Origin: Anopheles merus
Lineage: Eukaryota > Arthropoda > Insecta > Diptera > Culicidae
Direction of reading: 5' to 3'
Assembly (NCBI RefSeq): GCF_017562075.2
Contig: NC_054084.1
Span: forward strand, 3,528,501 to 3,592,500
Length of the DNA: 64,000 bases
Part shown: in pieces, positions 42,481 to 54,300 of the stretch
How positions within the stretch are numbered: the first letter of the stretch is position 1
How the letters are laid out: every line of letters begins with the position of its first letter
Program-made: the position numbers and the translations under genes
Notes under the pieces: model-generated
The model's database searches: none
Seen by the model: only the letters and a program-made list of their open reading frames with translations
What the model was told of the DNA's origin: nothing

Positions 42481-43529
42481 CACGGTCTCCGTCGTCTGGC
42501 TGGGTAGGACACCTGCCGTCTCGAAAGCCGCTGGGGATTTGACGGACGGAGATTAACGACGGGCTTAGACGGGCGTTTCGCGCGTGGGCCAGGGCTTTGG
42601 AATCGCGGCCCGCTCGTAGGAGAGCTGAGAAATAGATCGGGCTGTAAAGCGGCCAAATAGGTCTCAGCTTCCCCTAGGTGTTGACAATAAAACGGAGCCA
42701 GCGGAGCTATCTCACGGGTGTCAAATGGAAGGCAATCCGATCAAGCTTGACGTTTTCACGGGACGGCTGATGTAGCGTTCGACGGGGAGGACTTCGGTTG
42801 ATTGAGGAGTTTCCATGCACAAGCCTGCAAAGGGTTAGGTTAATAAAACTGTGTTCGACCGTGTTAGTTAACATATCTCACAGTGGGAAAGGCGTCGTAA
42901 CCCATGTAACCTCCCCATGCATGAAGGGGAAGCATATTGCACACGCTCGTATCGACATTGTTGAACGGGGTCGATCGCTAATAAGAAATGCTCACACCCT
43001 CGCAAAACGAGATGATGGTGCAGCGCACACAAACCGCCCCGGGCATCTGTGGCAAAACAGGTTCCACCCGGGCCGGTTGCTCTGCACCTTCCATTCCGGC
43101 TCGATCGATCTACACCCATGGCCAGATGTATTGAAATCTATGGTGCACGGCACGGGGTAACACGCAAGAACACACATCGATCGAACCTGGGCTCTGGTCT
43201 GGGTTCCTCGCGATAGAGCTGCTGCCTGCTGGGGGGTGAAAATGCGCCAGTGACAGTTTGGGTCGGTAAAACTGTTGTTCCCAAAACACAGCCCCGATCG
43301 AACACCAAGCCTAATGAACGCAGCATGATGCTGCGAGGACGTGTTGGGCACTCGGTTTGGAAGCTAAGGGGAACCTCAAAAGGGGTGATGTGTGAGAGGG
43401 GAGATAGGGTTGGCGTGACGATGGATCCGTACCGGGTTTCGTGTGCCCCTTTCGTTGCGGTCGTCCCATGGAACCACTTTTCTTAAAAAGGTTGATCGAC
43501 TGAAGGAGTATACGTGTTTTTTTTATTTT
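42481..43529. other. Interval between candidate minus-strand gene and zinc-finger promoter
   Basis: Unique sequence without a convincing ORF. A plus-strand AATAAA at 42686-42691 follows a serine-rich ORF ending at 42480. A minus-strand TCAGTT at 42474-42479 resembles an initiator about 215 bases upstream of the candidate peptide start codon. Both are weak signals. Confidence 0.4.
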
Positions 43530-44840
43530 ACTTGTAGTTGTTCTCTCTTTCTCTCTCTTGCTCTCTCTGTATCTCTTCCGTGTTTTAGACACACGGTTTT
43601 TTCGACTTGTTCATGTTCATGATTTCGCTTCGGGGGCTTTTGGATGGGCTCAGCGTGAACCATCGCTACGAGTGGGTGTGCGAGAGCGAATGCGTTCTTT
43701 ACCGCCCGTGGTTGGGGAGGAAACGAACAGCGGATCGTGCTGGGGGGGGATCTGCGGCAGCGGCGCAGACTCCGCACGAGAAGAAAACAGGTTCGAATCT
43801 CGCCAAGCTTTCCAGCAGTGTTTGTGGCGGCGGCGACGGCAGCGCACGACCTCAGCTTCATCAACAAAGGCATCAGCAACAGTAGAGCGGCAAGCGTGTG
43901 TACACGGAGCGAGAGCAGAGAGTCGCAAGAGGGAGAGCAAGACAGACAGAGATAGCGAGAGCCGTAGCGTCGTGCGCGCGCCCACCGAAAGCTCGGAAGC
44001 CGGAGCGAGATGCCATAGAAGCGGTGCGCGAGCGAGCGGTGAGCGAAAAAGCTCTCGTCCGGCTGAGAGCCCTCAGCCCGGTCCATGGGCTCGCTAGTGC
44101 GTCTCCATATCGATATGCGTAGAAGAGCACAGGACGCTGGATACGGCAGAACGACCGAACGAACGCTGGTGCGCGCGCGCTTACCCATTCGAGAATTTGG
44201 AAAGGCAGAGGGTCTGCTGCCGCTTTTCGCTGCTGCAAACGGACATTTTTCGTATTTTCCACGCTACGGAGAGCTTTTTTTAGTGTGCCGCCAGGAAACG
44301 AAAGATCTTGTGTCTTTGTGTGTGTGCGTGCGTATGTGTGTGTTCGACTGTGCAAGGACTTTTCTGTAGGTGTGTGTGTGTGGCAGTGAATGTTTGTGTT
44401 GATAAGGATTGCGTAGGTGTTGGCGCGATTGAATCCGAAAACTAACAAACCGCTCGGTTGTTGTGTTGCGGTTCGTGTTTTTGTGTGTACCAGAAAACAA
44501 AAGCAAACAGAACAAACATCAATAGAGAGAGAGAGCAAGAGGAAAAGAGAAGGAAAGAGGCAAGCGGATGTGAAAGTGGCGATTGATAGCGGCTTGTGTA
44601 GATTCGCGTTTGAACCGTCGTGTGACTGATAAGGGAGCGGTTGTCGGTATTAAGGCATTAAGGCATAACACAGGGAAAAGAGGCCGGCCATTCTTCGCAC
44701 TCGCTTCTTAACTCCTCAAGTGAGGTCAAATGTTTGCTTAATTTATGGGTGTTTGTGAAGGTCGCGTGAAGTCACGAGTCGGAACAGGGCAAAGGAAACC
44801 CGTCGCTACGTGGCCGGGCGTACCGACAACCGTGGGCTAG
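43530..44840 (+). promoter_or_regulatory. Presumed promoter and 5' leader region with GAGA-type tracts
   Basis: GC-rich sequence directly upstream of the zinc-finger ORF with three GA/CT clusters: CT-rich 43541-43575, GA-rich 43905-43970, and GAGAGAGAGAG near 44523-44560. In Drosophila such tracts bind GAGA factor at promoters of paused developmental genes. I could not pick a transcription start: there is no clear TATA box or TCAGT initiator in the right place. The many ORFs crossing this region on both strands have repetitive, arginine- or serine-rich translations and look like composition artefacts. Confidence 0.4.
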
Positions 44841-45874
44841 ATGTTAGTGGAAGGTATCGGTGCCGCCGTCAGGAACGTATCGCCCGCCCCAGAAAACATT
44901 CCCGTACCGGCCGTGTGTGCGCTTGGGATGGATCAGCAATCGAACGAATCGGCAGCGGTGGCCGTGGCGGCTGCTGCAGCCGCCGCAGCCGCCGCCGCCG
45001 CAACGGGCCGCTCGGGCGGATCGGGATCGCAGTCGGCAGCGGGTGACTTTGCGGCAGCGGCGGCCGTAGTGCTGTCGCTACAGAACACGATGGTCACCAG
45101 CCTGCAGCAGGCCGCCCTTATGCCGGCCAACTCGGCCGCTGCAGCCGCCCTCAATCTGCAGGCGCTCGAGTCGTACCTGACGCTGCAGAGGATCACCAGC
45201 AAGTCGGAGGTGCTGCGTCTGTCCGGATCGGCTGCGGGGCATTCTACCGCATCTCACCAGCGTCATCAGCCCCTGCCATCGATGCCGATCACTGGACCCG
45301 CGGCCCAGACGACGAACGACGCGGGTGATGCAGATGGAGGAGATGCGATGGGGGACGACATGTTCATGGACACGTCCGGCCCGTCCATGCTGCTCCAGGG
45401 CAACGAGCTAGCGGACGAGCTGCCCGTGCTCGATCAGGATGAAGATCTCAACTTTGACGACGGGCCGGACGACGGATCCGACGGGAACTCGCTCGACAAT
45501 GGCTATCCCAGCCTGCTGCTCAATGCCGCCTTCCACCAGCAGATGAGCGCGGACAAGATGAAAACCCTGGCGGCGGCTGGGAGTGTCGGTACGGCACCGT
45601 CAGTGTCGGCGGCAACTTCCGCGTCGGGAGCCGTCGGGACAAAGGATTCACACAGCCACACGGGTGCTGCGACGGCACCGACGGCGGCAGCCGTTGCGGC
45701 CGGTGGTAGCGGCCAGCGACCTAAGAAGCAGTTCATCTGCAAATTTTGCAACCGACAGTTCACCAAGTCCTACAACCTGCTCATCCACGAGCGCACGCAC
45801 ACCGACGAGCGGCCGTACTCGTGCGACATCTGTGGGAAAGCGTTCCGTCGCCAGGATCACTTGCGCGACCACCG
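44841..45874 (+). CDS. bowl: Odd-skipped family zinc-finger transcription factor (Bowl/Sob type), coding exon 1
   Basis: First coding exon of a nuclear DNA-binding transcription factor, residues 1-345 of a predicted 487. Seen: a 12-alanine run near residues 43-54; a hydrophobic/helical stretch ALNLQALESYL near residues 100-110; an acidic, Gly/Asp-rich region around residues 160-225; then finger 1 (C300, C303, H316, H320) and most of finger 2 (C328, C331, H344). The block KSYNLLIHERTHTDERPYSC, with the following FRRQDHLRDHR, is diagnostic of the Odd-skipped/OSR family. In Drosophila these proteins pattern segments, leg joints and the gut; Bowl is controlled by Lines and Drumstick. The ATG at 44841 directly follows an in-frame TAG and has a poor -3 base (T). 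The ATG at 44928 (residue 30) has G at -3 and +4 and may be the real start. The exon ends at a GTAAGC donor in phase 2. The choice of bowl over its paralogue sob rests on memory of the fingers and is uncertain; odd has four fingers and drm two. Confidence 0.93.
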
Positions 45875-48800
45875 GTAAGCCTGATCATCTTGGATCCTGC
45901 TCGTCTTCCTTCAGAACCTTTCCTCTTTCTATCCTTCTTCTCTTTCTCTCTCTATCTAATGTAACTGTATTGTTTTTTTGTGTGTTTTATCTCGTTATTT
46001 TATATAAACCACATCACTCTGCTCCCTTCCCTTTTTCGAACAGTCACGCTGACCTTTTGTTCTGATGTTTCTTCTCTTTTCTTCCCGCTGTCCCTCCATC
46101 CATACTGTGTTGCGTGGATCTGGCTAAATGAACTCCCGAACCATACAAGACTACAACCGCATCCTAACTGCAGAACCGTCTGAGAGAAAGAGAGCAGGAA
46201 AAGGGCAACAAGAGAGAGGGAGAGAGAGAGAGATGTAGACCACAAAGAAGAACGATAGGAGAGAAGGAGAGAGAGGGAGCCAAGCGCAGGAAGATAAGAG
46301 AGAAGCAATTGTTGTGATGTCCTTCCACAAGGCAAAAGGTGTGTAAGGAAATAAAATGCGCATTTATCACGCATCTAGTAGTCCAAGGATATTTCCCATA
46401 TATCCCTCCAAGATGTGATCTCCAAACAGTCACGCACATACACACATACACATTGCACGTCTACACGCATACAGCATAGAGCGTTGCTTCATTAGCGATA
46501 CACAGGATAATACGAACCATCACTCAATCCATTCGGCGCAAGTTTATTGCAGCTTGGCACGCATTATGCATCAGGTTTCTACTTCTGTTTGAGTGCCTGG
46601 GCGATAATTATTATTGATCATTAATTTCTACCTCTTTTTTGCCATTTGCCAACACCAGTCAGAGCGATAGCCTCGCTTCGTTTTGTGCGACAGAGTCACA
46701 TTAGTGACACAATTTGAGGCAAGTCGTTTATTGGGATGGTTTCAATTTCTTGTCAGCTTCAGTGGGGGTTTTAATTCACTTAAGCTTCTCACCTTAGCCC
46801 CCGCCACTCGGCTGGGTACTCGCCTGCGTGTGTGCATGTGCCATGTTTATAGACGCTTTTAAGATCGGTTACAGATTATGAAGGCATTAGCAGACGTTTT
46901 GTGGTAGCTAATAAAAAATCCCAACGGCCCCGGCCGAGATAAGCAAGCGGGACATTTGGTGGGTCTCGTTTTTGTTTTTTTTTGATGATGCTCTTCATGC
47001 TTCCCGGTCAACTCGGTCAGTTGCGTCGAAATTACGGACGCAAGAATGCGTTTCCCATCGCATCTCGAGTTTCATGCGGGAGCGCGCGTGCAGGTGCTGG
47101 TCTGATAAAAAAGGTCAAGTTTTATTTTGTCTTTTAACAGTACGAGGAAGTTTTTTTTTGTTGGTCTGTGTGTTTGTAGCACACATACGGACAGTTTTGT
47201 TTAAGGGTAGAATCAGTTGCAGTCATGATATTTAGGTTTTAATAGATATGATTCTCATACGAAAGCAGGCAGAAAGTGTGAAGGTGATAATGGGCAAAGT
47301 CATGTTTGTGTTACTCGTTTTAATAATAAAGCAATCCGTTTTATCGGGTCGATTCCAAAAGCCACAGTTGTTATACAAACGAAAATTAATACGAAATGAA
47401 AGTGAACCAAGCGAACAGAGCCAGGGGGATAAAACATGGAAGTGTCAGTGTGAGGAGTATCCTTACTAAAGCCTCCGGTACTTCCTTCTGTTGGCTGGCC
47501 GGTTGTTTGCTGGCAAGTAGCGAAACTGATGATCACGCACGAAGCGTGACTACGAACATGATCACTTTAGCGAGTGGATCGCCTAATTTATGGCATCCAT
47601 TTTCAGACTTGCACTCTTCCCCACCGGCCACTCGCCGATGCTACTCCGTGGGCAATTGGGTGGGTGGGGTGTCGGTTTGGTCGGGTTATCATCATGTGCA
47701 GCTCGGCTCAGCGCGACGGAGTCAGCCTTCTGCTGCCTTGCCTTCTGTGGTGGTGATCCGCTCGCTCGAGCAGCGAAGAAGTAACTTCCATTTCTCATTT
47801 CGACGATATGTAAATTGATTCTCGACACTTTCGAAAGCCGGACAACGGCGCACAACGGCACAGGCAAATGGGCATGACTGTGTGTGTGTGCGAGAGAGGC
47901 AGAGACGTGTGTAAGGGAAATGTGTGTCGCACATTTAATTTATGATTTTTCGATAAGTCGCACCCTCGCAGTCGGTCCGCGAGCCAAAAGAGAGACACTC
48001 GGCACTGGAGTTGAACCGTTTGGACACCCCCGGGAATGGGATGGGATGGCATGAGGGAGAGAGAGAGAGAGAGAGAGAAAGAATGCAACAGTGTAAATTA
48101 CTAATTCCCGATGGTCTCGATGGTGTTGAAATCGCTGTTTGCAAGATGATAAATAAGTGGCATCGCCCCTGACAGCTGGACGACCATTTTAGCGCTCAAC
48201 TTGACACCGGCCCCGATAAGGTGCATTATTCAAACGAAATTCCTATCGTAACGCGGCCAAAAGCGGGACGCAAACAAACACTTACATAAACACACATACA
48301 TACACGACCATACACAGGAACAGGAGCAGCAGCAGTTTGTTTGTTAGCGCTTGTCAGTGGAATTAGCGAGGTTGTTGCAAGTTTAGGATGCGTTTAGCGT
48401 GCACTAGCAGTAGACTGGCCAGCGCATTTTGGGTGTAGCGTTTTACTTTTCCTTCCTTAGCTTCAAGCTTCTTTTAGGGCGGGACGGAGAGGGAGAGGGA
48501 CAGTTGTTTTATTTTTATAGTGTACGAGAGATACAGAGCTTGCGCGTTCCAGAGTCAGTCTTGGCTGTGTGTTGCTTGGCCACAAAACAAACAAACAAAC
48601 AAAAAAACAAGAAAACAAAACGCGGAAGAGAGAAAGAGGGAACGCGTTCGACTTTTGCTCGTCGAACTGCTGCTCGCAAAAAAGCTTTTTGGCGTAAGTT
48701 AAGGTAGGTAGACAATTGTGATACTGTTTCGCTTTTGCTAATCTACTTAGCTTAACTTTCGCTTCACCAACCTTCACACATTTGTCCTTACACACCGCGC

Positions 48801-50407
48801 GGGCTAGCAAATATTAATATTAATACTCATAGTACCAGTAATACATGCATACAAACACCGAATGGCCTCTTTCTCTCTCCATCCACCATCATACGCACAA
48901 CAGGCACTAAGCTAATGGGTTTCCCAACTAATAATCCATGCATTAATATCATTTCAAACTACACTTACATATGAAACGTCTGGAGCACGCACTTGCAATC
49001 ATGTGATCATTAGAATTAAATTTGGCACAATTGGTTAAGTTCATCTAAAAGCGTTTAATGTATAGTAACTTACATTGTAGGCCTTTTTACAGCAACATAG
49101 CATCATTTGTGAAATTATTTAGATAAGAAAACATGTGAACTAAATTTAGAAAACAGAGATACTCCAAATAGTTCCCAGTTCCCTTCGTAAGGCTCTTTCT
49201 TTCGACGAGTTCGTTTACTTTGCTGTAATTGAAAAATAAACATTTGAATTGGATTCATTATTTTTGAACACAGTATTAAAAGCCTTAAACCTTCCTCCCG
49301 AGCCCAACTTTTACAACATCCCCAATTTCATCTGCCCAATGCCGACGGCTGATCTACCTTTATTTTATCGTCCGGGAAAAGAAACGTTCTTTCCTCCCCA
49401 AACGTCTCTCGAAACACTTTTGCCGGGTTCGAGAGGGGTTTTTTTTTTATTATTCCGATCTTTCGGCCTGCCGGTGTCTGCCCTCGATCAAGCATGATCG
49501 CGATCAAGCATGTTCGTGCGCGTGCTTTGGTGTGCACGCGTTTATAGGGCACTCAACCGGGCGGACGTGGCGCACATCATCCAGAGCGCGCGATCCCACG
49601 AGCGAAGAAGGTCTGAAACCAGCCCCCCCCACCCCTCCGCCAACGAACCGATGCGGGACGCGATGACTAGACAATTGATGAAATCAATATAAAAATATTA
49701 TGTTTTTATGCATCCGACATCTGTTAATGCTTAATCTTGTGCGCGATACGGGAATGAAACCCTTCTTCCTATCGTCTCTTTCTCTCTTGCTCTCGCTCTT
49801 GCCGTTGACAGGTTCAGTCGCCTGAGCCCCACAGGTTTCACGGATCGACTCCGATCCTTCGCAACCATAAAACCGATGCCCCATGCTCGTAGTCCGCGCT
49901 TTGCGGGCTGAGAAATAACCACGCATTATAAAAAAAATACCGAAGACCCATAAACATCACCAGCATCTTTGCCTTTGCTCATTCTTCATTTTCGGAGGTG
50001 GCCTTTTTTTCACGCCGCACGGTTTGCGGGAGGTTTTGGAGTTTATTTAGCATCGTTTTTTCATCTTCACTGCTTGTAACTTTCCTGTTTTTCGTTGGCG
50101 GTTGGTGTGTGTTTTTTTTCTTCGCGTTTTGCGTTCATTTTTGTTGTTGTTATTGCTTCACTTTTATCGCATTAAATACTTACCCTCTCCTCACCACGCT
50201 TCATCCGCGGGCAGCTCTTTCCTTTTCTTGCTCTTTTTTTTACTTCAATTCTTCACTAAAACACCTTTATATGCATATATGATGGATATGGCTTTTTCGT
50301 AGCTCTTTTGTGTATCTTGTTGTTTTTTTTTTGCTGACTTATTTTATAATTCCGTTTCGATTCGGGTTTCTTCTTCCTTTCTCCCTCCCCTCTCTACCTG
50401 TGCGCAG
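45875..50407 (+). other. Intron of the Odd-skipped family gene
   Basis: This 4533-base intron has a GTAAGC donor and a TTTCTCCCTCCCCTCTCTACC-type pyrimidine tract ending in GCAG. A CTGAC near 50334 is a possible branch point. It interrupts finger 2 between its two zinc-binding histidines. The donor itself contains an in-frame TAA, so retained intron would end translation at residue 345. Inside are CT- and GA-rich runs (45930-46100, 46185-46290), a GA repeat at about 48055-48080 and AT-rich stretches at 46590-46640 and 48810-49260. I found no supported gene within it. Confidence 0.9.
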
Positions 50408-50837
50408 ATACATTCACTCGAAGGAGAAACCGTTCAAATGTCTGGAATGCGGAAAAGGATTCTGCCAGTCGCGAACGCTGGCCGTGCACAAGATCCTGCA
50501 CATGGAGGAGTCGCCCCACAAGTGTCCGGTGTGCAGCCGCAGCTTCAACCAGCGCTCGAATCTCAAAACGCACCTGCTCACGCACACCGACATCAAGCCG
50601 TACCACTGCATCGCCTGCGGCAAGGTATTCCGACGGAATTGTGACCTCCGGCGGCACAGCCTCACGCACAACCTGGGCGCAACGGCCGGCGGTGCGGGCG
50701 GCACGTTCGATCTGGCCGGCCCGAACGCGTCAGCTGCGGCCGGATCGGACGGTTCGCTGGCGACCGAGAGCGACCGAGAGGATGGCGGATGTGAGCTGAA
50801 AACCGTAGATCTGATGGCGCTAGCCGATGTGGACTGA
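50408..50837 (+). CDS. bowl: Odd-skipped family zinc-finger transcription factor (Bowl/Sob type), coding exon 2
   Basis: Terminal coding exon, residues 345-487. Splicing CG (exon 1) to A (exon 2) restores the arginine codon of HRYIHSKEKPF, with the last histidine of finger 2 at residue 348. Three more complete C2H2 fingers follow: finger 3 (C356, C359, H372, H376), finger 4 (C384, C387, H400, H404) and finger 5 (C412, C415, H428, H432). Linkers are of the TDIKPY and HSKEKPF type. Five fingers match Bowl and Sob and exclude Odd (four) and Drumstick (two). The 55-residue tail is Gly/Ala-rich and becomes acidic, ending LMALADVD before a TGA stop. The acceptor is a long pyrimidine tract ending TGTGCGCAG. 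The tail is short compared with what I recall of Drosophila Bowl, so the non-finger regions have diverged or shortened. Confidence 0.93.
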
Positions 50838-51272
50838 GCGTGGCGTGATGGGAAGGCAAACTAAATACGAGTAAGGATGCGTGAATGTATGTATGAAAAG
50901 GCTTGAATGTGTTTGTGTGCTGTGCGTATGGTAATCACCCAGAAGCGGTATGTCCAATAGTGTAGGTCTAAGACAGCCTGTGAGCATTCGTGCGGGAGAA
51001 GTAATCTAAAAGTGACTGATATGGTAGCGACGGTTCGTCGCTTATGCTCTAGCATTGTAGGAAGCAAGTTTTTCGTTTCGAGCAGCACCCCACGCTCGGT
51101 GATAGATTGTAAAATATGGTAAATCTAAACTAAGATCATACTAAGTACACTATATCGGTGCCTTCCGGCCGGCCAGGCAAGGCTTGGACTGATGTCGTTC
51201 TCTGAGAATTATCTACTTCTTCCTTCCATTTTGCGATTGGTTAAGGCATAAGGACGTTTGATTGTTAGGTAC

Positions 51273-51304
<32 letters not shown>
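51273..51304. repeat. (TTA/ATT) trinucleotide repeat in the presumed 3' UTR
   Basis: About ten perfect TTA units, 436 bases after the zinc-finger stop and 85 bases before the AATAAA. If transcribed it is an AU-rich, probably unstructured 3' UTR segment. Confidence 0.95.
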
Positions 51305-51388
51305 GCTGATATGCCAGACATATGTACAACGGATTCGATTATCTTCCGCTTTTGTGACGGAACAGTTTTGTGGTAAAGTAAATAGGCA

Positions 51389-51394
51389 AATAAA
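51389..51394 (+). terminator. Polyadenylation signal AATAAA
   Basis: A canonical AATAAA lies about 550 bases after the zinc-finger stop codon, followed within 15 bases by TGTGTAAG and later TTGATATT, a GT/T-rich context typical of a downstream element. It is the first canonical plus-strand hexamer I noted after the stop. Confidence 0.55.
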
Positions 51395-54300
51395 ATGCTA
51401 GGATGTGTAAGCCAGGTAGTTGATATTAGTAATATATGCTCTCAAACAGAACTCAAACTGACGTCATTATTTCAACTGGATCAAACATTCGAAAACGGCT
51501 GAAAATTCCATCCAACAGTTAACGGTGAGTTGCCCATATGTGTACGATTCTTTATTACGTGTTATCGTTGGGACAAGAGACAAGAGCGCACCGTCTTCGA
51601 TCACCGTGTAATGTAAATAGTTGTGCATGATCTTGGGGCCGTTTGCAGCTCATCAATTGCACCCCGTTGCAAGCGTTCAAACGCAGACTTCTAATCAAAT
51701 GGAATGACAGAGCGCACGCCGTATCAGTCCGCGCACTTGTTTGTTTAATGGGAGGCTTTCGCAAGCCCCGGGACATCGCAACACGGGCGATGGACGAGAT
51801 GGATGGGCATGGCAACCAGTCCGTATCGCTTGTATCGACACACTCGCCGTGGCTCTAAATGTGATCATGTTTCATTCCCCTCCTCCATTCCCTGGCAGGA
51901 GCAAGACGGGACACTAGGTAGAAATTTGCCCTAACGGACCGTCCTAACCTGGCACCGACCGACCGACCGGACCGGACGATTCATTTGCGTACATTATCCC
52001 AGCTTAAGTATGTGTTTATTGAGTTTTCTTGTAAGTGCATCATGCGCGCGATGTTTATGGAGTAAATTTAATCCGGTGCAGATATCATCGGCCCGTGGTC
52101 GCGTACCGTGGTCAACTGGTTTTTATTGAGTTGTTTATTGCACACCACACACACACAACCACCACACAGGGCGGGTTGTCTAGGCGACCGGGCTCTGCCG
52201 AGCCGGTGTCTAGTGCGATGAGCGGTGGAAAGCAGTGGGCCCATCTTCGTTTTCATTTGCCAACATCGAACCCGACCCGGCCGAGGACATGCACGCGGAC
52301 AGGCTCATAAATTATGCCACTCGGTTGAGCTTGCTTGCTTGCTTGCTTGCCTGTTCCGCTTATCCCGGCCTCCCTCCCCAAGAGTGCAACGGAAATGACA
52401 GCAGGCATTGCTCGGATGGAGTGCGAAACGCCATTTAATCTTTAACGGCAAGCTTAATTTATGAACCCTGCCGCAAAACGGGGACACAATAAACTGATCT
52501 GATTGATTAAGTGATAATCAATCATGCACATGCGCCCGGCGGCCCGGGCATTACACGATTAGAAGGTGTGAAGATTTAGGGCTGGGAGGCTTCGGAAGGG
52601 AATTTATGTTTGCAGATAATGTGCAGATCGGTGTGCAATTTATGTTTTTTGCGTCGCAAAGATAACCATAATCAAGGGTTTGGAGAATAGATTATGTTGT
52701 AAGTAATTAAGGGCAGAAAAATGGCTCAAGGGGAGATTATTTTGTTCGATTGAAGAACACAAAACCCCGTCGAGAGTGAAGTAAACATTTGTATTTTGAG
52801 CTCTGCTTCTGCAAAAATGTTCAGTAGATATGCATATGTGTTACTACTTCTTGGTATCATTCCTGATCCCGAACAGCCGAATCGTATAGACCGTGTCACA
52901 AATAATACCCCCCAAATACGGATCTGAAACTACTCCGACCACGCTAAAACAGTAACAATTCCTCCCAAATCTCTAAGCCACACATCTGTTTCACTCAAAC
53001 CAAACACACTGCAGAGTTAGGCGGTCGGAGCGTGTATTAGGCAAGGGCCTTAGAGGAAACAAGACGCTAAACGCAAAAGCAACATGCAGAGACACATTTT
53101 ATGCGCGGAAGACAAAACAAAAAGCAAACAAGCGTCGCCCATGCCACATAACACGCCGGGCCACAGGACGGAACACCCATCTCCCAGAGGACGGGTGGCC
53201 CTCAGCGAAGAACCTGTGCCGTGGTTGTGCCTGAGTATGTTTTTTTTTTTTGCACGCAACGCAAATGCGCGTCAAACCGGTCCTAAAAACATGTCTCATC
53301 AAATGCGAGCAGCTCTCTTTCTTTCCTACACATACGGACACCTACTCCTAGTGGGAGATGCTAGGAGCGACGAGCTCTGGGGCGACCAGCGCGATGAAAG
53401 AGAACTGTCATTACCGGCAATCAGTGGAGACAAATTTCAGCATGATTAATAAATTATGAAGCCGTTTGTGCGTGTTTTTCTTCTGCCGCGCATACCCCCT
53501 GCATGCGTGTCGCCACGATCCTCTTGTTGCGCAGAGATCCGATCGGCCATGTTTGTCTCAATTTGCTCGCGCGCTGGATCAGTCAGTGTCTCCTTTGTAG
53601 TTTGGTCACATTGGGCGCATTGTGGCGGTGCGGATCTGGTTCAAATGTTGGCCACAGAGAGAGAGGCAGAGTGAGCAGCATGGGACACCCGATTTCTGCC
53701 AAGCAACCGTATGTGTGTAGGCAGTACGTTCTAAACCATGGGGATGTGGAAAGTTGAGTGGAGGAGACGGGAGTGCCCTCCACACAAAAGGGGGGAGACA
53801 TCTTGTCGACAAACCGAGGCCAACGATCGGGCCCAACGTCAAACGATCGATCCGTTGACAGACCAATAGAAATTAGCATACGCGGGCTGGGCTCGGTCAC
53901 GTCACTTCGAATTGGTGTCAGCACCTTTTTGGCAACTTTCAAGCATTCGTGCGAGCGGGTTCGCTTCTCTTACTCTCACTCTTTGGAATCAATATTTGTT
54001 TTGGAGTCCAGTAAGTAGGTAAAAGTAAGATAAAAAAGTAGCCAACGCCTCATGGAGGTCTGGTGAATGTGTCCTGTTCACTATTTGCGGCTGATAACAG
54101 GAATCTCACGAGCTTACGCAAACAAGCATTTGAAGTTAATCGGAAACATTTTAATTTTCTTGTTGAATCCACGGTCCGTGGAAGCTGTCTAATTTCAACA
54201 TAAACCAAAAAACAACCAAATTATGAGTGTTTACATCACCCATCAGCAACATGCTTCGAGTTCGGTACCGCCTCAATTAACCAGATCTAGCAGGCTGTAA

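Larger units (their letters stand above)
50838..51415 (+). other. Presumed 3' UTR of the Odd-skipped family gene
   Basis: AT-rich, non-coding sequence after the TGA stop. It includes an imperfect-free ATT/TTA trinucleotide run at 51273-51304 and ends shortly after an AATAAA hexamer followed by GT-rich sequence. The exact cleavage site cannot be read from sequence, and longer 3' UTR forms are possible. Confidence 0.6.

Noticed and set aside
43788..43802. GGTTCGAATCTC resembling a tRNA B box
   Set aside because: No A box or acceptor-stem pairing at the right distance on either strand.
43523..44538. Two 221-codon minus-strand ORFs and a 179-codon plus ORF upstream of the zinc-finger gene
   Set aside because: They overlap one another in several frames over GA/CT-rich repeats, with low-complexity Arg/Ser/Leu/Thr translations and no motif; best explained by composition.
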